From the NCBI GenBank assembly GCA_910577105.1, contig CAJTMB010000011.1, positions 1-64,000 on the forward strand: 64,000 nucleotides of DNA, given 5' to 3'. The notes under the pieces were generated by a model. The model saw nothing but the letters and a program-made list of their open reading frames with translations, was not told the origin of the DNA and did no database searches. Below are positions 23,725 to 33,546 of this stretch, piece after piece (positions within the stretch are counted from its first letter, which is position 1; every line of letters begins with the position of its first letter). The translations under genes and the position numbers were made by a program. This stretch comes from an uncultured Lachnospiraceae bacterium (GTDB taxonomy: Bacteria > Bacillota > Clostridia > Lachnospirales > Lachnospiraceae).

Positions 23725-24003
23725 ATGACAACTTCTGACATTAAAGTTATTTTACCCCTGTATGTTTCCTATTATAACGAACAGGAAAACAACTGCTGGA
23801 CGGGAGAAGCAGCCGGCAAACGGATACATCAGATTTTAAGCACGGAAGATTATTTTTCGCTTATTTTGGAAAAAGATGACCGCACACTTGGATTTGCAAT
23901 GGGTTACTTCAAACAATATGACGATATTATCGGATATACTTTAGAAGAAATCATCATTGCATACGAGTATCAGAATCAATGCATTGGCAGCACCGTTTTG
24001 TGA
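23725..24003 (+). pseudogene. Truncated GNAT acetyltransferase
   Basis: The 92 residues match the first two thirds of a GNAT protein: an N-terminal helix, then FSLILEKDDRTLGFAMGYF as strands 2-3, then EEIIIAYEYQNQCIGSTVL, which is the start of the acetyl-CoA site (Q/R-x-x-G-x-G/A). It stops just where the pyrophosphate loop should continue, so the rest of the fold is missing. A toxin-antitoxin pair begins eight bases later on the other strand, so its arrival may have removed the 3' end. Confidence 0.7.
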
Positions 24004-24010
24004 TATGAAG

Positions 24011-24418
24011 TCATTTATACATTGTAATGAAATCCGCAGGCGTTAAAATTTGGGGATTATGGAGTCCGGATTCAAGAAAATCCTTATCTCCTGTAAGCAG
24101 GATATCAGCTTTAGCATGAATGGCAGCTCGAAGAATCGGGCGGTCATTTACATCACGGATTTTTTCTTCTAAGCTGTGTTCCTCAATAGGTGTCGGAACG
24201 ACTTCAAGCGTAAGCAGTGCCAGTGATAAAAATGCTTCTAAAGCCTGTATTTTTTGCGGAAATTTACGATTAAAAATCCGGCGCATTTCATCAATGTTTT
24301 GTTCGCATACCAGTCCATGATTCGGGTAACTTACTGCTTTTACGAATGCGTGATAAGGAGTTCCCATATTGCTCAATGCAGCAGAAATAAGAATATTGGT
24401 ATCTATAAGAACTTTCAT
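24011..24418 (-). CDS. PIN-domain ribonuclease toxin
   Basis: The 135-residue protein has the PIN fold with acidic residues in VLIDTNILISA, EMRRI, DVNDRPILRAA and LLTGDKDFLE. It belongs to the PIN-3 type annotated as a putative toxin component. Such proteins cut RNA, often tRNA or mRNA. It overlaps the upstream AbrB-like gene by 4 bp (ATGA), the usual antitoxin-first order. Confidence 0.85.
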   Translation of the reverse strand: MKVLIDTNILISAALSNMGTPYHAFVKAVSYPNHGLVCEQNIDEMRRIFNRKFPQKIQALEAFLSLALLTLEVVPTPIEEHSLEEKIRDVNDRPILRAAIHAKADILLTGDKDFLESGLHNPQILTPADFITMYK

Positions 24419-24690
24419 TCACCCTCACTTTCTGCACGGATTTCTTTGACCAGATTTACAACCGCATTATCAGAGGTAAGTCCGGCATTTTCTGCCTCTC
24501 CTGCCATCTGTGCCTGAAGCATCTGCATAGCATATACAGCAGAATTAATAAGTCTTACACTGCCGTTTTCTACGACAAAAGTTACTCTGTCACCACAAGA
24601 GATACCCAGAATCTCACGGATATCTTTTGGAATTGTAATCTGCCCTTTCGACATGACTTTTGCATTATCAATAAATGTGTTTGCAATCAT
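24415..24690 (-). CDS. AbrB/SpoVT-type antitoxin
   Basis: The 91-residue protein has an N-terminal swapped-hairpin AbrB/MazE domain (AKVMSKGQITIPKDIREILGISCGDRVTFVVENG, about 9-50). The C-terminal tail probably binds the PIN toxin. It starts at ATG 24690 after GGAGG; the GTG upstream is part of the ribosome site. It should bind the PIN protein and repress its own promoter. Confidence 0.87.
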   Translation of the reverse strand: MIANTFIDNAKVMSKGQITIPKDIREILGISCGDRVTFVVENGSVRLINSAVYAMQMLQAQMAGEAENAGLTSDNAVVNLVKEIRAESEGE

Positions 24691-24723
24691 GAAAAACACC
24701 TCCGTATCATCAAGTAGGATAAG

Positions 24724-24771
24724 TAGGAATAATCCTATTTTTATTATATTCTATATTTTTATATTTATCAA
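24724..24771 (-). promoter_or_regulatory. Promoter and candidate operator of the toxin-antitoxin pair
   Basis: On the minus strand TTGATA (24771-24766) and TATAAT (24748-24743) have 17-bp spacing. An inverted repeat TAGGA-ATAA-TCCTA (24724-24737) lies just after the -10 box, well placed for autorepression. Confidence 0.65.
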
Positions 24772-24878
24772 TTATTTTGAAAATAATTCAAAAAAACTTT
24801 ATGCATCTGCATTGCGCCATCCCCCATCTTGATGTATATTTACTATATTATAATATAGAAGAAAAGGAACCTACTCTT

Positions 24879-25739
24879 ATGTGGATTGCAGATAGTTGGC
24901 GTGATTATGAAGTAATGGATACTTCCTCGGGAGAAAAACTGGAGAGATGGGGCGATTATGTCCTCGTCCGTCCGGACCCCCAGGTCATCTGGTCCACCCC
25001 TCATGAGCATCCTGCATGGAAAAAGAAAAACGCCCACTACCACCGCAGCAGCAAAGGTGGCGGGGAATGGGAATTTATCAGCCTGCCCGACGAATGGGAA
25101 ATCGGATACCGCAATTTAACCTTCCGTCTGAAACCTTTCAGTTTTAAGCATACAGGACTATTTCCCGAACAGGCGGTAAACTGGGACTGGTTTTCCGGCA
25201 TTATCCGCAGTGCAGACAAGCCTGTCAAAGTCCTGAACCTTTTTGCCTATACGGGCGGCGCTACTCTTGCGGCGGCAGCGGCAGGCGCGCAGGTCACACA
25301 TGTGGACGCCTCCAAAGGCATGGTTGCCTGGGCAAAGGAAAATGCGGTTTCTTCCGGGCTGGGGGAGGCTCCCATCCGGTGGCTTGTGGACGATTGTGTG
25401 AAATTCGTGGAGCGGGAAATCCGCCGCGGAAACAAATATGACGGCATCATCATGGACCCGCCATCTTACGGGAGGGGCCCCAAAGGAGAAATCTGGAAAA
25501 TAGAAGACAGCATCTGGCCGTTTTTGGAACTGACTGCGCAGATACTGTCTGAAAATGCATTGTTCTTTTTAATAAATTCCTATACCACCGGCCTGCAGCC
25601 CGCAGTACTTTCCTACATGCTGAACATGTCCGTGGGAAAACGCTTTGGCGGCAAGGTTCAGGCTGATGAAGTCGGACTGCCGGTAAGCGGCAACGGACTG
25701 GTGCTGCCCTGCGGCGCTTCCGGACGATGGGAAAAATAA
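24879..25739 (+). CDS. Class I SAM-dependent methyltransferase (RlmI/RlmK-like)
   Basis: The 286-residue protein has the SAM-binding motif VLNLFAYTGGATLAAAAAGAQVTHVDAS and the acceptor motif MDPPSYGRGPKGEIW of rRNA base methyltransferases. ATG 24879 is chosen because AAAGGAA lies upstream and because similar proteins begin near WIADSWRDYEVMDTSSGEKLERWG. The 34 extra residues upstream look non-coding. It probably methylates 23S rRNA; the target base is unknown. Confidence 0.85.
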   Translation: MWIADSWRDYEVMDTSSGEKLERWGDYVLVRPDPQVIWSTPHEHPAWKKKNAHYHRSSKGGGEWEFISLPDEWEIGYRNLTFRLKPFSFKHTGLFPEQAVNWDWFSGIIRSADKPVKVLNLFAYTGGATLAAAAAGAQVTHVDASKGMVAWAKENAVSSGLGEAPIRWLVDDCVKFVEREIRRGNKYDGIIMDPPSYGRGPKGEIWKIEDSIWPFLELTAQILSENALFFLINSYTTGLQPAVLSYMLNMSVGKRFGGKVQADEVGLPVSGNGLVLPCGASGRWEK

Positions 25740-25745
25740 AAGCTG

Positions 25746-27011
25746 TCAGGTATCAAATTCTTTGAACCTTTCATAGATGCTGTCATACTGGTTGCTTATT
25801 TCCATATATCTATCCATGGTTTCATCGCGTTCTTTTTCGTAATTATGTATGATGCTTTCAAAATTACTGATGGCAACCTGTACCACCTGCCCACAGATTT
25901 TTCCATTGTCTGCATCCGATTGCAGTATGCCTTTTATTTTTTCCGGCGGAAAAGAATCTTTATAACTCCTTTTTCCATAAAGGGCGCTTAAAATGTCGGC
26001 TACCGCCGTTATTCTTTCCAGAACGGACAAATCCTCCGCCTTCAGACCCAGGGGATATCCCGTTCCATCCAGTTTTTCATGATGCCGCACTGCCACATCC
26101 ACGATTCTGTCATCCAGAATGCCCCTTAGAATCCTGTCAGTAATAATCACATGTGCTTTCATTATGCGCATCTCTTCATCGGTCAGCCTTCTCGGCGCCT
26201 CCAGAATAGAAAGGGGAATGACGATTTTTCCGATATCATGCAGCAACGCGCCATAGTAAAGAGCCTGCAAGTCCATGGCAGGCATCCGCATCAGCCTACC
26301 GATTTCCAGGGCAAACATTTTTGTGGACATAGTGTGAATAACCGTCTGCTGGCTTCTGAAATCAATGGCATACACAAGCATTTCCAAAAAACCCTTTTTC
26401 TGTTTTTCCGAAAAGCTGACACTGTCAAACAGCTCCAGCATTTCCTGCTGATACTCATCCGTCTTAAGTTTTTCCAAAAAATGAAATTGGGCCTGTGCGG
26501 CATTGAAAACCTCAAGTGCTTTTGCCGAAAAATTAATATTTGCGGACTTTACAAAATAGTCTTTTTCCATGCCATGCCCTTCAAGCCGCATGAATACATC
26601 CATCTTGTCCGCAAGCGTCAGATATTCCGTCACTTTCAAATAATTGCTTTTGATTTTTGCGTGCAGGTAATGCGGCAGATGATGATACAATACCACCTCT
26701 GCTTTATCGCCTACCGGGGATAAATATTTCAAGAAGAGATACCCGTAAACGGAATGCGCCCACACATTAGTGGTTTCACACTTCACCACCCCGTCCTTAT
26801 AACCCGTCTTAATCATTCCCAAATCATGCAGCATACCGATTAGTGTGTACTCTGCCAATTCCATATTGTTACAAATGCCCTCATATTTGAGCATGTTATA
26901 AAAAATATACCCTGTAATTTCTCCGTGCTGAAGAACCGTACCGTCCATAAAACCAAGCGCCCGCCGCATTACATTGTAGACATCCCTGGTATTTACAAGT
27001 TCTTGTCCCAT
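25746..27011 (-). CDS. HD plus HD-GYP domain protein (c-di-GMP phosphodiesterase type)
   Basis: The 421-residue cytoplasmic protein has two HD-type domains. The first (about 30-150) has MLHDLGMIKTG and YHHLPHYLH. The second is a full HD-GYP (about 215-375) with LLHDIGKIVIP and the signature RHHEKLDGTGYPLGL. HD-GYP enzymes cleave cyclic di-GMP to pGpG or GMP. A coiled C-terminal end (about 385-421) may dimerise. There is no receiver or membrane domain. It starts at ATG 27011 behind GGGGAG. Confidence 0.88.
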   Translation of the reverse strand: MGQELVNTRDVYNVMRRALGFMDGTVLQHGEITGYIFYNMLKYEGICNNMELAEYTLIGMLHDLGMIKTGYKDGVVKCETTNVWAHSVYGYLFLKYLSPVGDKAEVVLYHHLPHYLHAKIKSNYLKVTEYLTLADKMDVFMRLEGHGMEKDYFVKSANINFSAKALEVFNAAQAQFHFLEKLKTDEYQQEMLELFDSVSFSEKQKKGFLEMLVYAIDFRSQQTVIHTMSTKMFALEIGRLMRMPAMDLQALYYGALLHDIGKIVIPLSILEAPRRLTDEEMRIMKAHVIITDRILRGILDDRIVDVAVRHHEKLDGTGYPLGLKAEDLSVLERITAVADILSALYGKRSYKDSFPPEKIKGILQSDADNGKICGQVVQVAISNFESIIHNYEKERDETMDRYMEISNQYDSIYERFKEFDT

Positions 27012-27161
27012 TCTACTCCCCAAGCCTTTCCAACTAACATACAGTTATTGTAACACGTTTCGCGGACAAATAAAATACTCACTTTACTTATGTTTCCACA
27101 TCCTGCATGGACGGCGGCAGCGGTAAATATGATTATCCGGATAAAAATGCCGCTTTTCACG

Positions 27162-29021
27162 CTAAGCCGTGGCCTCCTCAAACTGGGAGTTATAAAGTGT
27201 CGCATAGAAACCGTTCTTTTCAAGCAGTTCTTCATGGCTGCCCTGTTCTACAATATCGCCATCTTTCATTACCAGTATGACATCTGCGTCCTTGATGGTG
27301 GACAGCCTGTGTGCAATGACAAAGCTGGTCCTGCCTTTCATCAGATTATTCATTGCTTTCTGGATACGTGCCTCAGTCCTGGTATCCACCGAACTGGTCG
27401 CTTCATCCAAAATCAAAACGGGATTATCTGCAAGGATGGCTCTCGCAATGGTAAGCAGCTGTTTCTGACCCTGGGACACATTGCTGGCGTCCTCGTTTAA
27501 CTCCATCTGGTAACCGCCGGGCAGCGTCTGGATAAAGTGATGGGCATGGGCCGCCTTTGCCGCCGCAATAACCTCCTCATCCGAAGCCTCCAGCCTGCCG
27601 TAGCGGATATTCTCCATAATTGTTCCCTTAAACAGCCAGGTGTCCTGCAATACCATGCCAAAATTTTCCCTCAGGATGCTGCGGTTAAAGTCTTTCAAAT
27701 TGTGTCCATCTATCAGAATGGCGCCGCTGTTCACATCATAAAAACGCATAAGCAGTTTTACCATGGTTGTCTTTCCCGCACCGGTGGGTCCTACAATAGC
27801 CACCATCTGACCGGGCTCTACCTTACAGCTGAAATCCCGGATGACTGTTTTATCGGGATTGTAACCAAACCGTACATGTTCAAAGGTCACTTCTCCCTTC
27901 ATTTCGGTCAATGCCACCGGATTTTCGGCAATTACATCCTCTTCAGGCTCATTCAAAAATTCAAATACCCGTTCCGCGGATGCCGCAGTGGACTGAAAAA
28001 GATTGGAAACCTGAGCAAGCTGGGTAATGGGCTGGGTAAAGCTTTTTACATACTGGATAAATGCCTGTATTTCCCCCACATCAATCACCCTGCGGATGGC
28101 AAGGACACTGCCTGTTATGGCAACCGCCACATAGCCCAGATTGCCCACAAACCCCATAATGGGCTGCATCATGCCGGAAATAAACTGTGACTTCCATGCA
28201 GATTTATATAATTCCTCATTGGTTTCGGCAAATTCCCGCAAGGAGGTTTCTTCACGGTTAAACGCCTTAATGATATTATGCCCCCCGTAGGTTTCTTCTA
28301 TCTGACCATTGATTTTTCCCAAATAAGACTGCTGTGCCACAAAATATTTCTGTGAAAACTTCACCACAACGCCAATCAGGACGCTGGATACCGGCAGAAT
28401 GACAAGCGCAATCAAAGTCATCAGCGGGCTGATGGAAAGCATCATCACCAGCACACCGATAAGCATGGTGACCGAAGTAATCAGCGTGGTAATACTCTGG
28501 CTTAAACTCTGCCCCAGGGTATCCACATCATTGGTAATGCGGGAAAGCACTTCCCCCACCGTTTTGGATTCAAAGTATGCAAAAGGCATCCTGTTGATTT
28601 TCTCGGAAATCTCCCGCCTGAACCGATAGCAAAGTTTCTGGGAAACACTCGTCATGATAAAGCCCTGTATAAAAGATAAAATTGAGCTTATGGCATACAG
28701 GCAAAGCAGGAATAACAGAATTTGTGCTATTTTTCCGAAATCTATACCGCCGGTTCCACCGATTTTTGCCATCAGACCGTTAAACAATTCCGTCGTCGCC
28801 CTGCTTAACACCTTCGGCCCTATAATATTGAAAGCCGTGCCGCCAACGGCAAATACCATCACAAGCAGAATGGCAAACTTATAATTACCCATATAGGACA
28901 ACAGTTTCTTCACTGTTCCTTTAAAATCTTTTGCTTTCTCACCCGGCATCATGCCTGCCGGACCGTGTCCCATGGGTCCCCGTCCGGGGGGTTTGTTTTT
29001 TATTTCTTTCTGCTCACTCAT
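27162..29021 (-). CDS. ABC exporter subunit with canonical ATP site
   Basis: The 619-residue half transporter starts with a Gly/Pro/Met-rich cytoplasmic segment (GPMGHGPAGMMPGE), then six membrane helices and a C-terminal ATPase. Walker A GPTGAGKTT, signature NVSQGQKQLL and Walker B VLILDEATSSVD are intact. With the partner gene upstream (ATGA overlap) it should form a heterodimeric exporter of the BmrCD/multidrug type. The substrate is unknown. Confidence 0.92.
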   Translation of the reverse strand: MSEQKEIKNKPPGRGPMGHGPAGMMPGEKAKDFKGTVKKLLSYMGNYKFAILLVMVFAVGGTAFNIIGPKVLSRATTELFNGLMAKIGGTGGIDFGKIAQILLFLLCLYAISSILSFIQGFIMTSVSQKLCYRFRREISEKINRMPFAYFESKTVGEVLSRITNDVDTLGQSLSQSITTLITSVTMLIGVLVMMLSISPLMTLIALVILPVSSVLIGVVVKFSQKYFVAQQSYLGKINGQIEETYGGHNIIKAFNREETSLREFAETNEELYKSAWKSQFISGMMQPIMGFVGNLGYVAVAITGSVLAIRRVIDVGEIQAFIQYVKSFTQPITQLAQVSNLFQSTAASAERVFEFLNEPEEDVIAENPVALTEMKGEVTFEHVRFGYNPDKTVIRDFSCKVEPGQMVAIVGPTGAGKTTMVKLLMRFYDVNSGAILIDGHNLKDFNRSILRENFGMVLQDTWLFKGTIMENIRYGRLEASDEEVIAAAKAAHAHHFIQTLPGGYQMELNEDASNVSQGQKQLLTIARAILADNPVLILDEATSSVDTRTEARIQKAMNNLMKGRTSFVIAHRLSTIKDADVILVMKDGDIVEQGSHEELLEKNGFYATLYNSQFEEATA

Positions 29022-31174
29022 GCCTGTTTTCCTCCCTTCAGTTCCGCCTCCGACAACTGGGATTTTGCAATTTCCCTATAGGTTTCACAATTTTCAAGAA
29101 GTTCCCCGTGGGTGCCCATTCCTACAATAGCGCCGTTGTCCAGCACAATAATCCGGTCCGCATGCAGAATCGTGCTGATTCTCTGTGCCACAATAATAAC
29201 CGTGGCCTGTGCTGTTTTCTCATGAAGCGCTTTTCTGAGCGCCACATCCGTCTTATAATCCAAAGCGGAAAAGCTGTCATCAAACAAAAATATCTTCGGA
29301 CTCTTTGCAATGGCCCTGGCAATGGACAGTCTCTGCTTCTGCCCTCCCGAAACATTGGTGCCGCCCTGGGATATGGGACTTCCATATCCGTCCGGCTTGC
29401 TGTCTATAAATTCAACAGCCTGTGCAATTTGGGCAGCTTCTTTCATTTTATCATCGCCAATCCCATCACCACCAAATTTTATGTTGGAAGCAATGTCCCC
29501 GGAAAACAACACCCCTTTCTGCGGCACAAATCCCAGAGCGCTGCGCAGTTTTTTCTGGGAAATGTCCCGGATGTCCACACCGTCTAACGTAATACGCCCT
29601 TCCGTCACGTCGTAAAAACGGGGAATCAGATGCAGCAAAGTGGATTTACCGCATCCGGTACTTCCTATTACCGCCGTGGTCTGTCCCGGTCTTGCGGTAA
29701 ATGACAGGTGATGCAGGGCATCCTCCTCTGCACCCGGATACCTGAAACATACATCCTCAAATACTATTTCTCCCTTTATTTCAGAAAGACTGTCATCACA
29801 AACTGTTTCCTTATCATGGATGGTCACCTCGGTCCCCAGTACTTCTTCGATTCTATTGGCAGCCACACCTGCACGGGGCAACATGACGGAAACCATGGTA
29901 ATCATCAAAAATGCCATGACAATCTGCATGGTATAAGTAATAAATGCAAGCATTTCCCCTACCTGCATATTTCCGGCATCAATGCCTTTTCCGCCAAACC
30001 ACACAATCATAATGGAAATGCCATTCATAATAAGCATCATGGCAGGCATCATAAAATTCATAACCCTGCCGGTGAATAACTGGGTTCCCATCAAATCTTT
30101 ATTGGCCTTGTCGAACCGCTCCTCTTCAAACTTTTCCCTGCTGAAAGCCCTGATAACCGGTATCCCCGTAAGTATTTCGCGGGAAACCAGATTGACACGG
30201 TCAACAAGTGTCTGCATCATTTTGAATTTGGGCATGGCAACTGCCACCAATACCAGTACCAGCGCAGATATAAGTCCTACCGCCACACCGATAATCCATC
30301 CCATGCCGGTGCCTGTATTGACCACTTTCATGATACCGCCGATACCGATAATCGGTGCATACAGTACCATGCGAAGCAGCATCACCACTACCATCTGTAC
30401 CTGCTGGATGTCATTGGTGCTTCTGGTAATCAGAGAGGCTGTGGAAAATTTATCCATCTCCGCACTGGAAAATGCAACAACTTTATTGTAAACCCGGCTG
30501 CGCAGATTACGCCCTGTTCTCGCCGCTGTCCGGGAAGCAAGAAGCCCTGTCAGAATGGCAGCGGCCATCATCAGCACCGACAGGCCGAGCATCTTAAAAC
30601 CGGTCTGCCAAAGATAATCCGTCTGGATTTTTCCGGTATCCATACCCAGTGCCTTGTATTCTTCCTGCACAAACTGCACAGCCCTTGCGGATATCACAGA
30701 TTCACTCATATCCCCCATACCGGCAATCGCCTGCTCTTTTATGGAAGTTATTTCTTCATCCGAAATCATGCCGTTTTCCCGCATAAGCCGCAGGCTGTCC
30801 GCATCATATTCCGCTTCACTGCTTTTCAGTGCATCCAAAAGCACCATGGGGAGTCCCATACACACATCAATCTGTTCTAATGTTTCACTTTTCTTCACGC
30901 CCAGAACATAGTTTCCGTCCCCATCCTTTTGGTAAGCGGCATCACACACATCCTGTTCCTCTGCTGTCATGAACAGCTTCAGCATTTCATATGTTTCTTC
31001 CCTCAACCTTTCAGGGGCAGCATATGCGATGCCTCCCCTGCCGATTCCCACATCCACAATATCGGAAGTGTACTGGGGAAGCTGCAAATCACAATATGCC
31101 TGTGCGATAAGAAGCATTATGATTGCCAGTACCGCCGGCCAGGATTCCCTCATATACTTGAAAATTTTACCCAT
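29018..31174 (-). CDS. ABC exporter subunit with degenerate ATP site and large extracytoplasmic insert
   Basis: The 718-residue protein starts at ATG 31174 (MGKIFKYMRESWPAV) after AGGAAAGGTG. About 130 residues are inserted between membrane helices 1 and 2 (MTAEEQDVCDAAYQK... to ...QTDYLWQTGF), probably an outside domain. Walker A GSTGCGKST and signature NVSGGQKQRLS are canonical. The catalytic glutamate after Walker B is aspartate (FLFDDSFSALD), as in the weak site of heterodimeric exporters. No regulator gene adjoins it. Confidence 0.9.
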   Translation of the reverse strand: MGKIFKYMRESWPAVLAIIMLLIAQAYCDLQLPQYTSDIVDVGIGRGGIAYAAPERLREETYEMLKLFMTAEEQDVCDAAYQKDGDGNYVLGVKKSETLEQIDVCMGLPMVLLDALKSSEAEYDADSLRLMRENGMISDEEITSIKEQAIAGMGDMSESVISARAVQFVQEEYKALGMDTGKIQTDYLWQTGFKMLGLSVLMMAAAILTGLLASRTAARTGRNLRSRVYNKVVAFSSAEMDKFSTASLITRSTNDIQQVQMVVVMLLRMVLYAPIIGIGGIMKVVNTGTGMGWIIGVAVGLISALVLVLVAVAMPKFKMMQTLVDRVNLVSREILTGIPVIRAFSREKFEEERFDKANKDLMGTQLFTGRVMNFMMPAMMLIMNGISIMIVWFGGKGIDAGNMQVGEMLAFITYTMQIVMAFLMITMVSVMLPRAGVAANRIEEVLGTEVTIHDKETVCDDSLSEIKGEIVFEDVCFRYPGAEEDALHHLSFTARPGQTTAVIGSTGCGKSTLLHLIPRFYDVTEGRITLDGVDIRDISQKKLRSALGFVPQKGVLFSGDIASNIKFGGDGIGDDKMKEAAQIAQAVEFIDSKPDGYGSPISQGGTNVSGGQKQRLSIARAIAKSPKIFLFDDSFSALDYKTDVALRKALHEKTAQATVIIVAQRISTILHADRIIVLDNGAIVGMGTHGELLENCETYREIAKSQLSEAELKGGKQA

Positions 31175-31434
31175 GGAATACACCTTTCCTTTTCTTAATC
31201 CACCATTTTGTTGTTTTTTATTGTATTTTTTTTCCATCTTTAAGTCAATTAAGAAAGTATAAAGAAACTGTAAACATGAGTTAACTCCGCTATTTGCGAA
31301 TACATTTACCGCATAATGGCCATTGCCTTGCAAGATGTAAAAGAAGGCAGAAATCAGTAGACTTTTAATACGCTGATTGATATAATAATTAATAATGCAT
31401 CTTTTGTACCCTTGCATTATTACCTATAGAAAGC

Positions 31435-33525
31435 ATGATACCGAATATGAGCAATAGTAATTCATTAAAAAAAATAAAAGAACTGCATTTTCCCATGATG
31501 GAAAATGCCGAATACCAAAAAGCGCAGAATCAGGAAATCAGGCTTGGCAAAGAAGAAGGACTGGATGTTTCCATTTACTCCAATCCTGATTTTAACTGGC
31601 TGCAAATGGAGCAGATACGTATGGGGCTGAAAGATAAAATAGATGCCTCTGTGTATGCCAACCCTGCCTACAACTATGAAACCATGAGGCAGATTAGGCT
31701 TTCCCTTTATTCTGCAATAGATTTAATTCCCTATCTGAAAAGAGGATTTATGGATGATTCCCTGGAACAGATACGGCTTGCCCTGCTTGATAAACTGCCG
31801 ATTGACAAATGGCTGCAGGATAACATGTGCGCACCGCAGATTCACGAAGTCAGAATAGGACTGTGTGAGCAACTGGACATTGCCGCCTATACCGATTCCC
31901 GTTTAAACTGGATGCAGATGCAGGAAATCCGTCTCGGGCTGGAAAAAAAGCTTAATGTATCGCTTTATGCAAATCACCTGTTCAGCCATTCCCAAATGAA
32001 GGAAATCCGTCTTGGCCTTGAAGCCGGTCTTGATGTGTCCCCTTATTGTTCTTTAATGTTTTCCGCTACTGACATGAAAGAAAAACGTCTGAGCCTTATT
32101 GAGAGAAAGATGCAAAAAACATCCGAACCCAAAGGTAAAGAAACTCTGTTTGACCCTTTTAGAAAATGTGAATTTGCCATTTCCATAGAAGAAAACGGTA
32201 ACAAAGCCTATGCCTATATACCATGGGTACCCGGCAATATGGTAACAAAGGATGATATTTATCAGGACCTGCAAAGAAGGGAAATTGTTTTTGGAATCAA
32301 TCATCAGGCAATTTCCGACTTAATTGACATGAGAAGAATGAACGAAAAAGTCCTGATTGCCGAGGGCGTTCCCGCACATAAGGGCAATGACGGATGGTTT
32401 GAATTTTTTGTAAGGCTCGACATGCCCCGCATCCCGGCGCCCTTACCCGACGGCGGTGTGGACTATGTCAATATAGAAGCCTTTGAAATGGTTGACGAAG
32501 GAGAAAAAATTGCAGTCTATCACCGTGCCGAAAAGGGCACGGACGGCAAAAACATTTACGGTGAAACCATACATGCAGAGAACGGGCTGGAAAAAAAGCC
32601 GTTAAGAGGGGAAGGTTTTATGATTGCACCGGACGGTGTAACCTATATTTCCAGAATAAACGGCAAATTTGAATATATTAACGGACGAATAATTATCTCC
32701 AACATGCTGGTTGTCCGTGAGGATGTAACCGCTGTCACCGGCAAGCTGGAAGTGGATGGCTCCGTGTATGTCATTGGCAGCATTTATTCCGGCGGATATA
32801 TCCGGGCAACCGGAGATATCATTATTGAACACAATGTCGAAACGGCAAGACTGATTGCCGGCGGTAATGTGATGATTAAAAAGGGAAGCTGTTCCAAACA
32901 CGATTGCTTTATTGACGCCGGCGGTGAAGTTTCAGGCAGTTTTTTTGAAGCCGCCAATATCAATGCCAAGGGAAATGTAAAGGCAAATTATATTATGAAC
33001 AGCAACATCAATACCATGGGCAGGGTGATTGTATCAGGAAGCAAAGGAGTTCTCTTAGGCGGTAAGATTTGTGCCGTCAGGGGTGTGGATACTTTTAATC
33101 TTGGCAACAGTTCACACCTTCCGACATACCTCGACATCGGAAGAAACGGACTCTATGAACAGGAGCAGGCCATCCGCGCCGAAAAGCGGACACAGCTGTT
33201 AAACGAACTGACCGCTTTGGAAGCCGGATGGAGTAAAATATTGCAATTACTTACCAGTAAAAAGGGTGGGATATCAGAGGATACGGTTCGTAAAGTCCAT
33301 GCCACAATCGTAGTCAAGAGCAAAGAGCTTGCCGAATTGGATGCGGAAGTGTCAAAACTTGCCAACATGACCGACCAGGGCATGAATGCTCCTGTCTGCA
33401 TCAGGGGTAATGCCTTTGGCGGCAGTGTTATCGTCATAAACAAGATAAAATATCTGTTATCATCAGAAGTCAGCCGGGTTATCTTTAAACTTCGGAACAA
33501 ACGAATTGCCATTATAACTTTATAA
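31435..33525 (+). CDS. FapA-domain (DUF342) protein with N-terminal 26-residue repeats
   Basis: The 696-residue protein has two parts. Residues about 33-225 hold seven full and one partial repeat of about 26 residues with the pattern (E/Q)-x-(I/V)-R-(L/M/I)-(G/S/A)-L-x5-(I/L)-(D/N)-x3-Y. Residues about 235-690 match FapA: a start domain (VPAHKGNDGWFEF...), a right-handed beta-helix rich in Gly (GKLEVDGSVYVIGSIYSGGYIRATGDI) and a coil (about 570-650). FapA proteins are cytoplasmic; Vibrio FapA controls polar localisation of a flagellar regulator. It lies 21 bp before the REC-HD-GYP gene, which suggests shared control of motility or surface functions. Confidence 0.85.
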   Translation: MIPNMSNSNSLKKIKELHFPMMENAEYQKAQNQEIRLGKEEGLDVSIYSNPDFNWLQMEQIRMGLKDKIDASVYANPAYNYETMRQIRLSLYSAIDLIPYLKRGFMDDSLEQIRLALLDKLPIDKWLQDNMCAPQIHEVRIGLCEQLDIAAYTDSRLNWMQMQEIRLGLEKKLNVSLYANHLFSHSQMKEIRLGLEAGLDVSPYCSLMFSATDMKEKRLSLIERKMQKTSEPKGKETLFDPFRKCEFAISIEENGNKAYAYIPWVPGNMVTKDDIYQDLQRREIVFGINHQAISDLIDMRRMNEKVLIAEGVPAHKGNDGWFEFFVRLDMPRIPAPLPDGGVDYVNIEAFEMVDEGEKIAVYHRAEKGTDGKNIYGETIHAENGLEKKPLRGEGFMIAPDGVTYISRINGKFEYINGRIIISNMLVVREDVTAVTGKLEVDGSVYVIGSIYSGGYIRATGDIIIEHNVETARLIAGGNVMIKKGSCSKHDCFIDAGGEVSGSFFEAANINAKGNVKANYIMNSNINTMGRVIVSGSKGVLLGGKICAVRGVDTFNLGNSSHLPTYLDIGRNGLYEQEQAIRAEKRTQLLNELTALEAGWSKILQLLTSKKGGISEDTVRKVHATIVVKSKELAELDAEVSKLANMTDQGMNAPVCIRGNAFGGSVIVINKIKYLLSSEVSRVIFKLRNKRIAIITL

Positions 33526-33546
33526 AAGAGAAAGAATAGGTAAATT

